62,500 nucleotides of DNA from Glandiceps talaboti (taxonomy: Eukaryota; Hemichordata; Enteropneusta; Spengelidae), in assembly GCF_964340395.1 (NCBI RefSeq), contig NC_135556.1, positions 6,425,001 to 6,487,500 of the forward strand, given 5' to 3'. The notes below the pieces were generated by a model, which saw only the letters and a program-made list of their open reading frames with translations, ran no database searches and had not been told where the DNA came from. Below are positions 26,316 through 38,714 of the stretch, piece after piece. The position numbers and the translations under genes were made by a program. Every line of letters starts with the position of its first letter. The first letter of the stretch is position 1.

Positions 26316-27184
26316 TGATGTATTTTATGTAATATTTGCCTACAGCTAGAGGAGACCGTCATAAAAGTTTAACTATGTCCACACAACAAAATGTGGAAAC
26401 ACAATATTTATCAAAAACAGGGTGAGATTTTTAGACAAGCACTTTACAACAGCTCTTCAGGTGATTGTTCTCAATGACAACACAGTCTAGTATATCGTTG
26501 GTGTCTTGTGGCATATACCAGTAGGGTGAACAAAGGAGTTAAAAAACACAATATACCGGTAAATAGGATTAAATAACTGTGCATTTGCGTTGTTCTTGAC
26601 CAAACAATACCAGCGAAATACGACAACAAAACACTCTGAAAAACCTCGACCAGCATCCAATTACCTGTAACATAGCGACATTCACACCAGCCAGTGTTTG
26701 AGAACACGACGAATCGATATATAATATGTCATGGCGTTTGACAACATTGTTACTGAGTATGGTGAGTGTGTAACCTACCACGTAATACTACTCTCAGACC
26801 ACACTAAGAAAGACACAAGAAAAGATCAACAGAAGCATTAAAATCAAGTAAATTCTAAACGGAAAAGTGAAAAAAAAGTCGACGACCCGCTGGTATGATA
26901 CTTCAACAGTGTAGAGGAAATGCGTTGTAAACAGCTTTTTAAAACAGGCTAGAGATAGAGGAGAGTGCAAGCAAACAGTTATATGCACAGACAAATTTAA
27001 AGTATAACTGAAGGCAACGTGTCGTGAAAACACGATTTCGTGTTTTGACAAAACCAAGCAACCAATGAATGTACAAAAGCTGCAACGTTGCCATTACTAG
27101 TGAAACTCACATCGACGAATACTAATATTGAGATGTGATATAATATAGAAGCCAGGTGATCTGAAAGAAAATGGCGCCTGAATT

Positions 27185-27505
27185 GTTACATTTTGTCGGC
27201 TGACTTGACAAAAAATCTAACTAAAACTGCTGCATTTCATCGTCTGACAAACCAAATGACCCAAATCGTTAGAGTTTCTGTTCATGAGTTACCACACATA
27301 CATGTATATTAGTAGATTGTTGCCAGACACAAAAGAAGCTTGAAAAAAAGAATACGTTGTTTCATTGTGTGTTATTTTAACTACAATCTACTAGCTCAAT
27401 AAAATGTAGCCATTTTTATGAGACTTTTGTCGAGTCAGACTATAAAATGTAGCAATATCAATAAGATTGTTTGTCTCGGCAGACGACATTCTGTTTCTGG
27501 TTAAC
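27185..27505. mobile_element. Foldback (MITE-like) element, copy 2
   Basis: It has the same organisation and end units as the element at 25550: TTACATTTTGTCGGCTGACT at the left, and TAAAATGTAGC plus GGCAGACGACA at the right. The centres of the two elements differ. Together they define a small non-autonomous family. Confidence 0.65.
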
Positions 27506-28959
27506 TGGATTCTACTGTAATATGTAACATGTATAGACGAACACATGTACTAGAAATGACGATAAACTTATACCTCATTTGGACAGTAGACAACGTGATG
27601 TACTTACGAAGTCCTATTACTGCAATCAAATCACGTGTGATGTTTATCCTAACCCCCCAATCGATACCAGAGAAGCGTCAATGTAACTAATTTCTACTCC
27701 AACAATGATTTATAGTTACAAACAGTTCCTAATCAAGTAGTTATCGGTGCAAATATATTATGTTGATCCACTTTCCAACAACCTGTAGACGATACTGTCC
27801 CATTTAGTTTGCACACGTCATCATGGTATGTCGTTGGTCAACTGACTTGGTGTTCATGGCCACGTTCATGTTGTCTCCAACGAACAGAGCTATGAAGCCC
27901 GAAAACCAATCATTTAGGCTAGTATAGCACACGAGACATGGTATTTTGATGCGTTAAGTTTTTATCACCTGTATCACAAAATAATCGTCACAAGCAGACA
28001 CCTGCACTTAGAACAGAGATAATAGCAACCGCATCTTACTATTAATCAAAACAGATGTTTAAGAGTTCGAGGTTTCTCAATTTGGTTTTGTTTGTCATAT
28101 ACAAAAAAGAAGAGAATGCAAAAGCAAACATATAGCAGTTTGGAGAGCATTCCGTAGCGTGATTATTTTAGAAGTCATGTCATGTTCTGTATGACTGACA
28201 ACTCTTGAACTCTGATATCCACATCATCGCGATTGTATCACTCACCTCAGAACCTGAATTCAAACGGTTGGCAAGGTAGGCGAGCAAATAAACAATTTGA
28301 ACACATGTATACTTTGACAAGATGATTTTAAAACTTTTATGCTTTTGTTGTTCTTTATGTTGTACACCCATGTCAGTGATTTTGATGACACTATACTTGA
28401 AGTAGAAATAGTGCTACAAGCCTTCGGGTTTTTAAAAATAAAGCTAAAATTAAAGTATATCGATTTTCTTTATCGATAGAGTGACTCCAATTAACTTTAT
28501 AGAATTTTCCACTTATTTGATAAGATTATGACCATTTAACAATTTAGAACGGTCCAAAACAAGCCAAGCTAATCTTTATGCGGGTGTCCAAGTTTACACC
28601 TGGTATGAGCTCGATGAAAGGTCAAGGAAGGTCAACACAGACAGGCAAAAATCGATAACTGCCAACGGACATTAACACAGTCGGACGTTGTTATGTGAAA
28701 ATTTATAATGAAGATTGATTGAAAATACCTATGCTTCCATCCATCATAGACCGAGGGAACCAAATTATTGGACAAACTATTCTTACAAAAGAAATAAATG
28801 AACACACATTTCAAAAAGACCTACTTCTAACAAGTATATTTGTAAAGTTTTATGATAAGCAAAAAAGATATACGCTTATACATGTATGCGTTACTTAGAA
28901 CAAATCAGTTAGAAAGAAGGCCTTAGTGAGCTCATGTTATGACTCGTCAACAACTAGAT

Positions 28960-29045
28960 CACATCACATCACATCACATTACACCACACCACACCACACC
29001 ACACCACATCACGTACACCACATCACATCACATCACATCACATTA
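28960..29045. repeat. (CACAT/CACAC)n pentanucleotide
   Basis: ATCAC/ACCAC units in tandem, with one interruption (GTACACC). Confidence 0.9.
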
Positions 29046-29249
29046 CAGACACCAATTCTGAAACAATATTCACAACCACATTATACTGTACAGATCTATT
29101 TGAATGCTATTTCCTTACATAAATCTTGTGCTCCCAATACACTGCAGCAATTGTCTTCGTTTACTCTAACAATTAATTGTAATACAGTTCCTATGAGCAG
29201 GAATTCTATCGTTTCGCTATAGTGCATCACTAATTTCTTTAAGAACGAC

Positions 29250-29310
29250 ATACATACATACATACATACATACATACGTACGTCCGTCCGTACACACACA
29301 CACACACAAG

Positions 29311-29387
<77 letters not shown>

Positions 29388-29395
29388 ACACACAG
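29250..29395. repeat. Compound microsatellite (CATA)n-(CGTC)n-(CA)n
   Basis: CATA units pass into CGTA/CGTC units and then CA units, interrupted by a GCGCGCGC stretch near 29308-29319. Confidence 0.94.
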
Positions 29396-30960
29396 TTTAA
29401 CTGCATTTTACTCCTATTACATTAACATAAAAATCTCTCTTACCACATGTTGTTATCCCTCTCTCCCCTCAAAAATCAACCTTGCCCAAACTCTTATTGC
29501 TAAAAATTTAAACCTGGCGAAAGAGACTGTCGCGTGGTGATTAAAAAGTAGGTGGCTGGACCATGGTGTGTGTCCCGACGTGACCTTTAGAAGAGCAAGG
29601 TACATACAGTGGGTCGTTGTTGACTCATTTCTATGGTATCGTTGAAGGTTTCATGATACTTACTGTCCGGGGCTGACGTGTAAACTTCAAGATAGTGTAC
29701 AACAACCCAATATATAGTCGCTTGACGACGTTACTCGTGCCTTCAACGGTGTCGTTGTTGTGGTCGCAATCAAAATATAAATAGAGGAATGTAACACGTT
29801 GACCGACTGCACGTACCGGTTACTGTGCGATATTAAATCACCAGGGGATCACTACTATAACATTACGATGGAAGTTAATATCGATTTGTTGAGGTTAATT
29901 GATAGCTGTACTGCAGACAAGGAAAACTGTGGTGTGATGAGAGAATAACATATAATATAACTCTATAGTAATAATAAACCAATAAAGCAAACAAATACAA
30001 AACCACATAGAAATATTATAGGCTATTAATAATAATATTTCACACCATTCCTCTCCTAAAAGGCACATGTCAAGTACATTCAAAAACGATAACTCCGCTG
30101 TAAGCAGTAAACCATCAACATAGGAACATAGGAATTACGCCCTCAATTTTAAACATAGAATAAACCCAAACATTTGATTCCAGTGTGAAAAATAAAGGTG
30201 ACGGATTTTCTTTGGTGTTCTTCATGTTGCTAGAATAGTTTGTAGTTTTAATATGGCCTTTTTGTGTCACTGAGTTTCACTATCGAAGTGTATCTACGCG
30301 TGGATGGTCAATGAAATTCACACAAAAGAACAGATTCATGTGTTTGTAGAGGAGGGGGTGATACCAGACCACATTTTCATTACAGCATTAAACAGATATG
30401 ACATTGTCAACGTCTAGATTTATCACTGTCTTTTCACAAGTATTGGCAATCATGATAATTGTAAGTTAATAACGAGCAATAAGCTGATTTAGCCAATGGT
30501 ATTCAGTCCGATACGCCAGCGCTGTTATACAAGGCGGACATAGTTAATAATCAAAGACATTGCTAAACCATCGTTAATTGCAAAGACTGCTATAAGCTTG
30601 GCAATATTATACTCACAATGGTTCCACATTTCTTATACTGTTCTTTTTTTCACGTTTATGAAGTTAAATGGCAAGATAGTATCTTTCTGTGTAAATCGAT
30701 TTTATACCCAAATAAAAGTTTACATGAATTATATAAGGGCAATTCCTAAAGGGACAATTTCAGAGCGTTGTTGCATACTAGGCTCTCACTTCCCCGCCCT
30801 CAAAAATATGGCAATTACCATGATCACGTAATGTGTGACTTGATATTCCAAGATGGGTGATAGTATGGGTTTTTTGTGGCCATCAGCCCACTGCCTAACA
30901 GAACAAAACATCATGGAATTTTAGTACTCATGCACTTATTGCTACAAATCTTCCAATTTT

Positions 30961-30962
30961 AT

Positions 30963-31025
<63 letters not shown>

Positions 31026-31040
31026 CTCTTTCTTTCTTTA
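30961..31040. repeat. (TTTC)n microsatellite
   Basis: About 19 TTTC units form a pyrimidine-only strand, followed by a CT-rich tail to about 31110. Confidence 0.95.
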
Positions 31041-32603
31041 TCTCCCTCTATATGTGTAAGTCTAAATATGTCGCCGTCTGTCTCTTCACCTCCCTCTCTT
31101 CCTCTGTATCTGACCCTCACTCTCAGTGTATTAATTATGTCTGGCTGCGAATTTCTTTGAGCGAGCGATGATCTAAGATAGTTCCCTAGCTCACCTCGTA
31201 GAACAAGTTTCATTACCGTACAAAGCGTTTTATCACCTTTAATAGTTATCCACCATAATACTCATTGTTTCGCTCGATCTATAAAATCACGACTTCACTA
31301 GGGACTATAAGTATTAATTAGATTTAACAATGCTAGGATTTTGTCCTCTCTGGAATTACAGAAACACATAAATAAATAAGAAGTTAGTTGATTTTCTTCT
31401 TTTTTTTTGCATAAAAAGATTTGAAGATACAAATATACCACATCTGCTAACACTGTCATCCGTTCTATAGTAACACTGGGTTCATTGCCGGTTATGGTGA
31501 CATCTGCGCAAAACGTGTCTATTGTTTGACGTGTTGATCGTCAACTGCCTTAAGTATTCTATTTTAGACGGCAAGAATTTATGTGAAACCCTCCTTACAG
31601 AGCCCTTACATATAATTTTATGCGTTACAAGTGGTACGTTGACTGGGCGTATGACAACAAAAACATAAAACACGTGCACGAGAACAGAATCTCGGTTGTG
31701 GGGACGACGACGTACACACTCTATCGTCGCTTAGTAAATGACGTTCTGATTTGAAATAATTCTGCTCTCTGGCAACACCTAAGGAACGATGGTAACTAAA
31801 TGACCAATTCAGCTGGATTGGTATATATCTAGTCCTACTCGTGAAAAACTCTGTTGTTCGTTTATTGTTTCTCACTTTATTTTAAGGCCACAGAAACTGT
31901 CAAAATATAAAGCTTAAAACCTCCTTCAACATTTAGCAAAATGTAACCATGATTAATAATACGAGGCATGTGTAAATACATGTCTGGGTCTCATGGTGCA
32001 AGACAAGGATTCTTTTTTAGTTGAATATTCATTAAAACTCAGACCACTAGATGGTTTGAGTTTGAAGTAAAACCTTTCGAGGTGAGTTTGGGACTAATGA
32101 TATAGCATCAATGTCTAAACAACTATAATATTTTTTATGTGCACCCTGTTATTATTAGCTAGATTACCCCTACACTTTCGAATTTCTAGGCAAACCATTT
32201 CCATTAAAGGTATATAAGCTTAGGTTTTAAGCAAGTTTTACCCGAGAGAAAATAATTACAATTGCCGACATCAGACCGTGGACGAATAGAACCTGTTCCA
32301 AACAGGAAAAGTAAACAACTGGATTAGATTAATAACACTTGGCACAGCATGTAGGAAGTACAGACTTGATTTGTATTACATTCCATCATTTGATAAGAAA
32401 AGTTGAATGGCCACTTTACACAATAGTTCGTGTTCACAAACAAATTTCCAGTTCCCCTGGCATTTCATATACACATAAAGAGGCCATAAAACTGTTCTCA
32501 TCAAAGGATGACGTGTCCTGCTTGTAACATGTTCAGTTTTTTCACGGTCTGATGTCGCCAGTTGTACATAAAACCTTGATTACACTGTTCTAGTACAATG
32601 CTA

Positions 32604-32607
<4 letters not shown>

Positions 32608-32691
<84 letters not shown>
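32608..32691. repeat. (TA)n tract
   Basis: About 42 uninterrupted TA units. Confidence 0.95.
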
Positions 32692-32693
<2 letters not shown>

Positions 32694-32762
32694 TTAATGA
32701 CATAAAAAGTCTAATCACGATCGATGGCACAATTACGAGTTTCCTCAACGTTTTGTGTGATA

Positions 32763-32947
32763 AATTATATATAAACTTATAATCTCACAACAAAATCAAT
32801 GTTAAGTTTTACGTCATAATGCTCCGAGTATGATTGCAATGACTAATACAAATACGAGCAGCAGGTGAATATGTAGTCCGCGGAATCATACGAGAAGCAT
32901 TATGACGTAAAACTAACAGTAATTTTGTGGTGGGATTATATATAATT
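32763..32947. mobile_element. MITE with approximately 65-70 bp terminal inverted repeats
   Basis: The left arm (32763-32834) and right arm (32884-32947) are imperfect reverse complements. Shared perfect core: AGTTTTACGTCATAATGCT. The ends are TA-rich, so a target duplication cannot be called. The 49-bp centre has no coding capacity. Confidence 0.75.
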
Positions 32948-33464
32948 AATGTATCATGCCCGAATACATGTATATTTTGAGTTCTGCCAATAACAAATGG
33001 TGATTGCCAATGCTTGAGTTAGTAGAATAATGCAAACCCTTTTACTAAGCAGAAACAATTATCCCCAAACAAACAAACGTACAAACTCAGATTGTGTGTC
33101 CCTTTAATCACCATTAGTTATAATTAGGAGCATATACATTCAATATTATATGGCAGGTAAATAGTGAGCTATCAAACAATAGCTGACATCACTACTCAGA
33201 CGTAAATACATAGGAATGAGAAAATGGGGTATTTATTTACCATTTTGAACAAAGCAACTTTACTAAGTTTTCCTAATTGAAATATGGAAGAAAAACGCAT
33301 TTCAATCCATGTTTGTTATTGAAATCAATAAATTGTAAAAATTAAAAAATACACGTAAAAAGTGCATGCAATGATTTGTACATAACTGGGTAATGACAAG
33401 TAATCACCATATCACATCTAGTCTGCGCATGTATCTATCGCTTAACTAGATATTGAAACGTCAC

Positions 33465-33680
33465 CATGTATAAATAGTTTGTTTACAAATCATTTCCTGT
33501 AGGTACAATAACAAACTGTTTACGTACTTTTTATTTGTAATTCATTGAGTTACAAACATGTACACAGACTTGACCATTGTTGTTTCACATTTTTGGAAGG
33601 CTGTTTTACAAATTAAGAATCCAACTATTTTACCCATTTCTCATCCATATGGCCATTTTAATGTTAAGATAGAATACACC
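33465..33680. repeat. Dispersed repeat family, copy 1
   Basis: It shares GTACAATAACAAAC, CATTGAGTTACAAAC, TTGTTGTTTCACATT and TATGGCCATTTTAA-like blocks, in the same order, with copies at 34.9 and 58.9 kb. Confidence 0.7.
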
Positions 33681-33711
33681 TCGCCAGACAGTAACGACAG
33701 TATCAACACAC

Positions 33712-33885
<174 letters not shown>

Positions 33886-34877
33886 GACGTGTATATATGA
33901 AAATAATAGTGATAAATAAATTAGGACTATTTCACATTCTCGGTAAAGGGCTGAGAATTATAGTATCCCATAGCAACCACGGCTATGTTTGTTATGATTC
34001 AGCAAGGAAGTCATAACTGAATAAGGTAAACTAGTTTGTTTTTATAGAACTAAGAACCCCGAGTTATGACGTCATCAGTTTGACTGGAGTAAAGTTAAAA
34101 TCAACATCTGTAAAAATGTCATACTCATTACTATGACGTACAGAGGTCACAGCAGACCAAGTTAAGAGTCGTAAAATGCTGAAATAATACAAAAATGACG
34201 TCATATGTATAGAATGACATCACTATCAAATACGATATACATCTTACTAGATTCTAACTTCAAACTGTTTTATCTGGCAAAAAATGTGTGCGACAAAACT
34301 TTGCGGCTGGTTTGTGGCTATTAATTACTTTGTTATTTCAAATCTGTCAACATGCGAAATAACTTAAAGTAAAAATAAATCTTTTAAAAACACATTAACA
34401 TATTTTCAAGTAATCTCTGCCCCCATTATGTTATTTGAGTTTTATTAGGTCGAGGACATAGACGCCAGTCCGCACTTAAAATGTCACGTATGTCAGCCAA
34501 TGTGAACACCTGAGTTGTTGATATAACTGGTGTATTAGTGATATTTGGTTTTCGTTCCGCGTTCCTGGTAAACAAGTGGTTGTCAAGGCAAAATGGCAGA
34601 TTCTCAACCAGACAGTGTAATTTTAAATAAGTTTACACCTTTGTTTAAAAAATCTTGTTATTGAAGATCAAGTTCAAGAATGGATTACTAAGTTTATGCT
34701 ATACAGATGCTATACGTAAAAGTTAAAGGAGCGAATAGTGACCGTGGTAGTGGACACTGTCAAAGTGACGGCCATAGGATGAGGATCTGATATTTATTTC
34801 GGATTTGTAATTTTACAAAACAACTTTATCATGGCTTTCTACTTGAAAAATCAATGTGAAATAACATATGACAAATC

Positions 34878-35150
34878 CTTGTAACTCAATACATTGCAAA
34901 AGATTAATAAACATGCATATGTGCAATGTTTGTTGTTGTACGTACAATAACAATGTACAATAACAAACTTTTTATGCATTTGTAGGGTTTTTTTTACAAT
35001 GTATTGAGTTTCGAACACAGACTTTGTCAATGTTGTTTCATATTGATTATTCAAGTAGGGAGCCATGATAAAATTGTTTTATAAATTAAAAATACAAAAT
35101 AAATATCCAGTTCTGATCTATGGCCACATTAAGGTAGAATGCGCCCCAAG
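34878..35150. repeat. Dispersed repeat family, copy 2
   Basis: This copy has AACTCAATACATTG at the left (34885) and its exact reverse complement CAATGTATTGAGTT at about 35000, so the first part is a foldback. It is followed by the shared GTTGTTTCATATTGATT...CCATGATAAAATT and ATGGCCACATTAAGG blocks. Confidence 0.72.
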
Positions 35151-36634
35151 TACACGTTTCCCTGAAAATCAAGGTTCTTGAACTCTCTCCAACCTTTGCC
35201 ATTGGGCTTTTGAAAATAATGAAATAAATGTTTGAGTTTACCATCCTGTGTTTCTAAGAAGGAAATCATTAATCTTTTATTTCTCTATACTCAGTATTCG
35301 GCGGCCTTTCCACCAATTTTATATCACTTTGCCATAAAACAGTTTTTACTCCCATATTTTAAACCAAATCCAAACTAATCCTTCATTGTCCACCGTCTTG
35401 AATTCTTAGATTGAATTAAATCAAATTAGTATCCCATTACACTCTTGAGTACTTGGTAAGAAGATTGTCATCTGGTATCGTAATTTTATGATAGATATTG
35501 GTGAACTTTTGAGATGATTTGTTCTCTGTCATGTTCCTAAAATCTGCATAAATGATAATTTTTTTTCTTTTCTAGACTTGAGGGTTAGCATGCTCCCCAT
35601 GTAGTGAGTAAAGCAAGTTGTGTTGTCTTATATTTATAATATTGAAATGTGTAACTACTGAAAATTATCAAATCTATAAAAAAAAAAAAATCCTATACTA
35701 CGACGTTTTCATGTAGGCCTTGGCCGTTTTTTTCTTCTGATTTCTCTTTGGTCGCACGTCGATGACTGTCAAGGCACCTGTATCAATACACTCCGTATTT
35801 TATGGATGTTATTTGTCAATTCTTAACAAAAACAAAACGACATTTAAACAAACAAACAAACAAACACGCTGGAGAGAGTAGAACCAAGAACATAGCAATG
35901 GTTGATGGTTAGATTTCATGCAATATGCAAACTACTAACAGTAAACTCATAGTATCGTTATGGGATACATATCAGTTGAACTGATGTATGTCATAAAGGT
36001 TTGTAAGCTTACATACATGTGACGTGACCCGTGGACCTTGGTAGTGAAGAAAAACTTGAATGGTGAAATAAAAAGCGGGACACAAAGTATATCAACTATC
36101 AACAATATTAAGAGCAATTTGTAAGTGCTTCACCATGACAACAAATCGGTATCGAATGTCCGAGGCTTTGGGTCTGCTTTATACCATGGATACGATGCAA
36201 TGTATAATATTGGTTGTTATGGTGTGTATCGTCAAATCAGTTCGCACTGACTGCTCTAGTTCGGCTTCAAATGGTTGTCTTTTACAAACATTCCGCAATT
36301 TCAGATAAAATATTTCATAAAATCATTCAAGAACGAATTAGGAGTTATCAAAAGTTTTCATGTGTTTTGAAATACTTATTTCGTGGTTTCATCACGTCCG
36401 ACACTTTGGAATATAAATGTACAACTTAGTTCACTCGAGGTTACTCTGAATGCATATCGACTTTCGCGATGACATCAACAGTGATTTTGCATGGAGGATA
36501 CCGTAATATAGTATTTAGACGTCTACTGCGACAACGGTTATGTGCATGACCGTGTACTACCGGTGCAATCGTTCACATGTTTTACAATGCGATACCACAG
36601 ACAGAGAGACGACAATGACAATGATGGGTAGATC

Positions 36635-36636
36635 TG

Positions 36637-36680
<44 letters not shown>
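36635..36680. repeat. (CAGA)n microsatellite
   Basis: Ten or more GACA units. Confidence 0.92.
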
Positions 36681-37216
36681 AGGAAAAAAAGTGGAATATA
36701 TGTGGTCTTCAATTGCAAGAGGATTATCTGAATGTATATAGGCTCTCATGCTTAGAATCGTCTGAAAAAAATTCTTGGTTTGTTGAAGTCGTACTGTGTC
36801 CTATTTCAGTGATTGCTCTCGTGTAATAATTATACAAAGCATTACCTACCGGACAACAATACAACACGTGCATGTATATATATAAATGCGCTTTACCGAT
36901 GATTCCCGCGTTGTTTAGGAAACAATACTGCCGGTAGACAATACACAGGTACAAACTGCACAGTGCATGTAGATAGCTCCGATCGAATCAAAATGACTTG
37001 TTACATAAAATCATTGGTTTTTATCCGTCGACTTGAGTGGATGACCCCTGCATTTTAGTACGAGTGTTAACTGGCTACTAGAAATCGTAATTGCATATTA
37101 AGCATTCCACGGGTACGGTAACAAAGCTTCGATGGATTGACTCTGTCCAGATTATCATTGCCAAGCAATCAAACGGCACTTGCGTGACAAGGTAGTAGAA
37201 AATAGCCGCGGCTTAC

Positions 37217-37420
37217 CTCGATCCTGTTATTGATGACTCCTTGACCGTTAAGGGCAGACACGATCAGTCAATTCTTTTCTTTTCTTCTGTCAGTACCCTT
37301 AGACTCTAAAAACACAATATGATCCGTTGAAAACTTACCTGAGAACTGGCAACGATATGAGGACCGTGACTCCTCTAAAAGTTTGTCGCAGGGCAGTTTT
37401 GTTTGTCATACACTTCAGGA
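37217..37420 (-). promoter_or_regulatory. Candidate untranslated first exon with two alternative donors
   Basis: Two strong minus-strand donors lie 122 bp apart: CTCAG|GTAAGT ending at 37339 and TCGAG|GTAAGC ending at 37217. The gap between possible separate exons would be only about 33 nt, too short for an intron, so they read best as alternative donors of one exon. The area is richer in CpG than its surroundings. It could be the first exon of the minus-strand gene whose coding part begins at 23356. The exon's upstream limit is unknown and no coding frame is proposed. Confidence 0.22.
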
Positions 37421-38553
37421 AAGCCGGGGTTATACGAGGTGAGATGCCTAGCTACGCGAAACCCTCGGCGTCATGGCCATCCGAATAGACATAATTACTC
37501 GTCTCGTTAGTAACGAGGTGTCCGTATGATAACGGTGGCAAAACTCCAAGAAACAAAACTCGTGATGTAGGACCCTTCGTGTGCTTGTGTCTCCTAATAT
37601 TACCGTGTGTACGACTACACCCTTGGGGACGTTTATTTAACGAAGGTTTTGAAGAATTGCAGTGTTCCGTTGGCTAACCTCAAAATATTGAGTCGAAGTA
37701 TGTGGCGTGACATGACGAGGGTTTTACGCGGAGAATGAATGCACAAAGCTCGCTGCAGCCGAATGTTTGTACTCGTTTATATACAAGGTATAAAGTTTTG
37801 TGTGTTGGACTCAAATATGTAAGCTATCTACTTGTTAAAGAAAACAATAAATAAATAAATAAATGGAATGTATTTGATGTACTGAACCGTGGTATTGCTC
37901 GTAAGAGTCTCACAGGAATCAACAGGTGTTTTCACTACATTCTTGCTACGACATCTAACATTACCTTGACCGTTAGGGAGCCATCAGAAATTACAAGAGG
38001 GACCTGGGGAAATCAGGCTCGAGCTGTTGCGTAAAATATGACCCTCCCCCGATTCCGTCGCGCTAAAAAGTTACCCTCTCTCATTTTCCTTTCTCCAAAA
38101 CATGACCCTCCCCTGTTTTGAAGTATTTTAAAAACATGGTTTAAATGCTGTCAGACATGGAAAATGACACTAGTCCCAGAATGAATGGTTTAAAGGAATT
38201 AATCCCACCGCTGCCACCACGTTGAAAGTTTTAAAGACATTGGCTATTTCCCAACTACAACCACAGTAGTGAATTTGTGTGAAATCATCACTATATTAAC
38301 CAAGACCTGTGTTTGGACCCCATTGGGTAAGCTGAAGGCCAGAACATTAACTCTCAAACACTAGATGGACACACTCAATATTATTGGGACCGATGTCAAC
38401 ATCTCAAAAACATTATCCCTAATATCTTACCCAACCATTCCCGTTTTACACCCATGAGAACTACTGTGACTTCTCACCTCACATAACACCTTCCAATTAA
38501 TTCACTATATGGTTGTCAGCAGCGATTTGACTGACATGGTCTGATATTACGGT
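37400..38553. other. Intergenic, contains a recurring short motif
   Basis: No coding frame or exon was seen. The motif ATGACCCTCCCC (or TGTGACCCTCCCC) recurs near 38037, 38101 and 38686, which suggests the left flank of the satellite is itself an old repeat. An (AAAT)n run lies at 37845-37864. Confidence 0.4.
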
Positions 38554-38594
38554 ACCTAACCCTAACACTAACCCAACCCTAACTCTATCCCTAA
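38554..38594. repeat. Degenerate interstitial telomere-like repeat
   Basis: About 40 bp of CCTAACCCTAACACTAACCC-type sequence continuing with AACCCTAACTCTATCCCTAA. This is a degenerate form of the animal telomere hexamer (CCCTAA/TTAGGG). It stands about 120 bp before the satellite begins. Confidence 0.6.
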
Positions 38595-38714
38595 GCGATC
38601 GATGTGGCAGCAATGGGATCACACCCCCCCCCCCCGGCGAAATTTAATAGATAAAAAAACATAATGAGTCAAAGTAAAATGCCTATGTGACCCTCCCCTT
38701 ATCCCATTTTCTAA

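Noticed and set aside
25979-26362. 127-residue frame with Thr-Val-Gln-Tyr-Ser repeats
   Set aside because: It is a translation of the (CTGTA)n minisatellite, which is a 5-bp repeat and so gives a 5-residue period in any frame.
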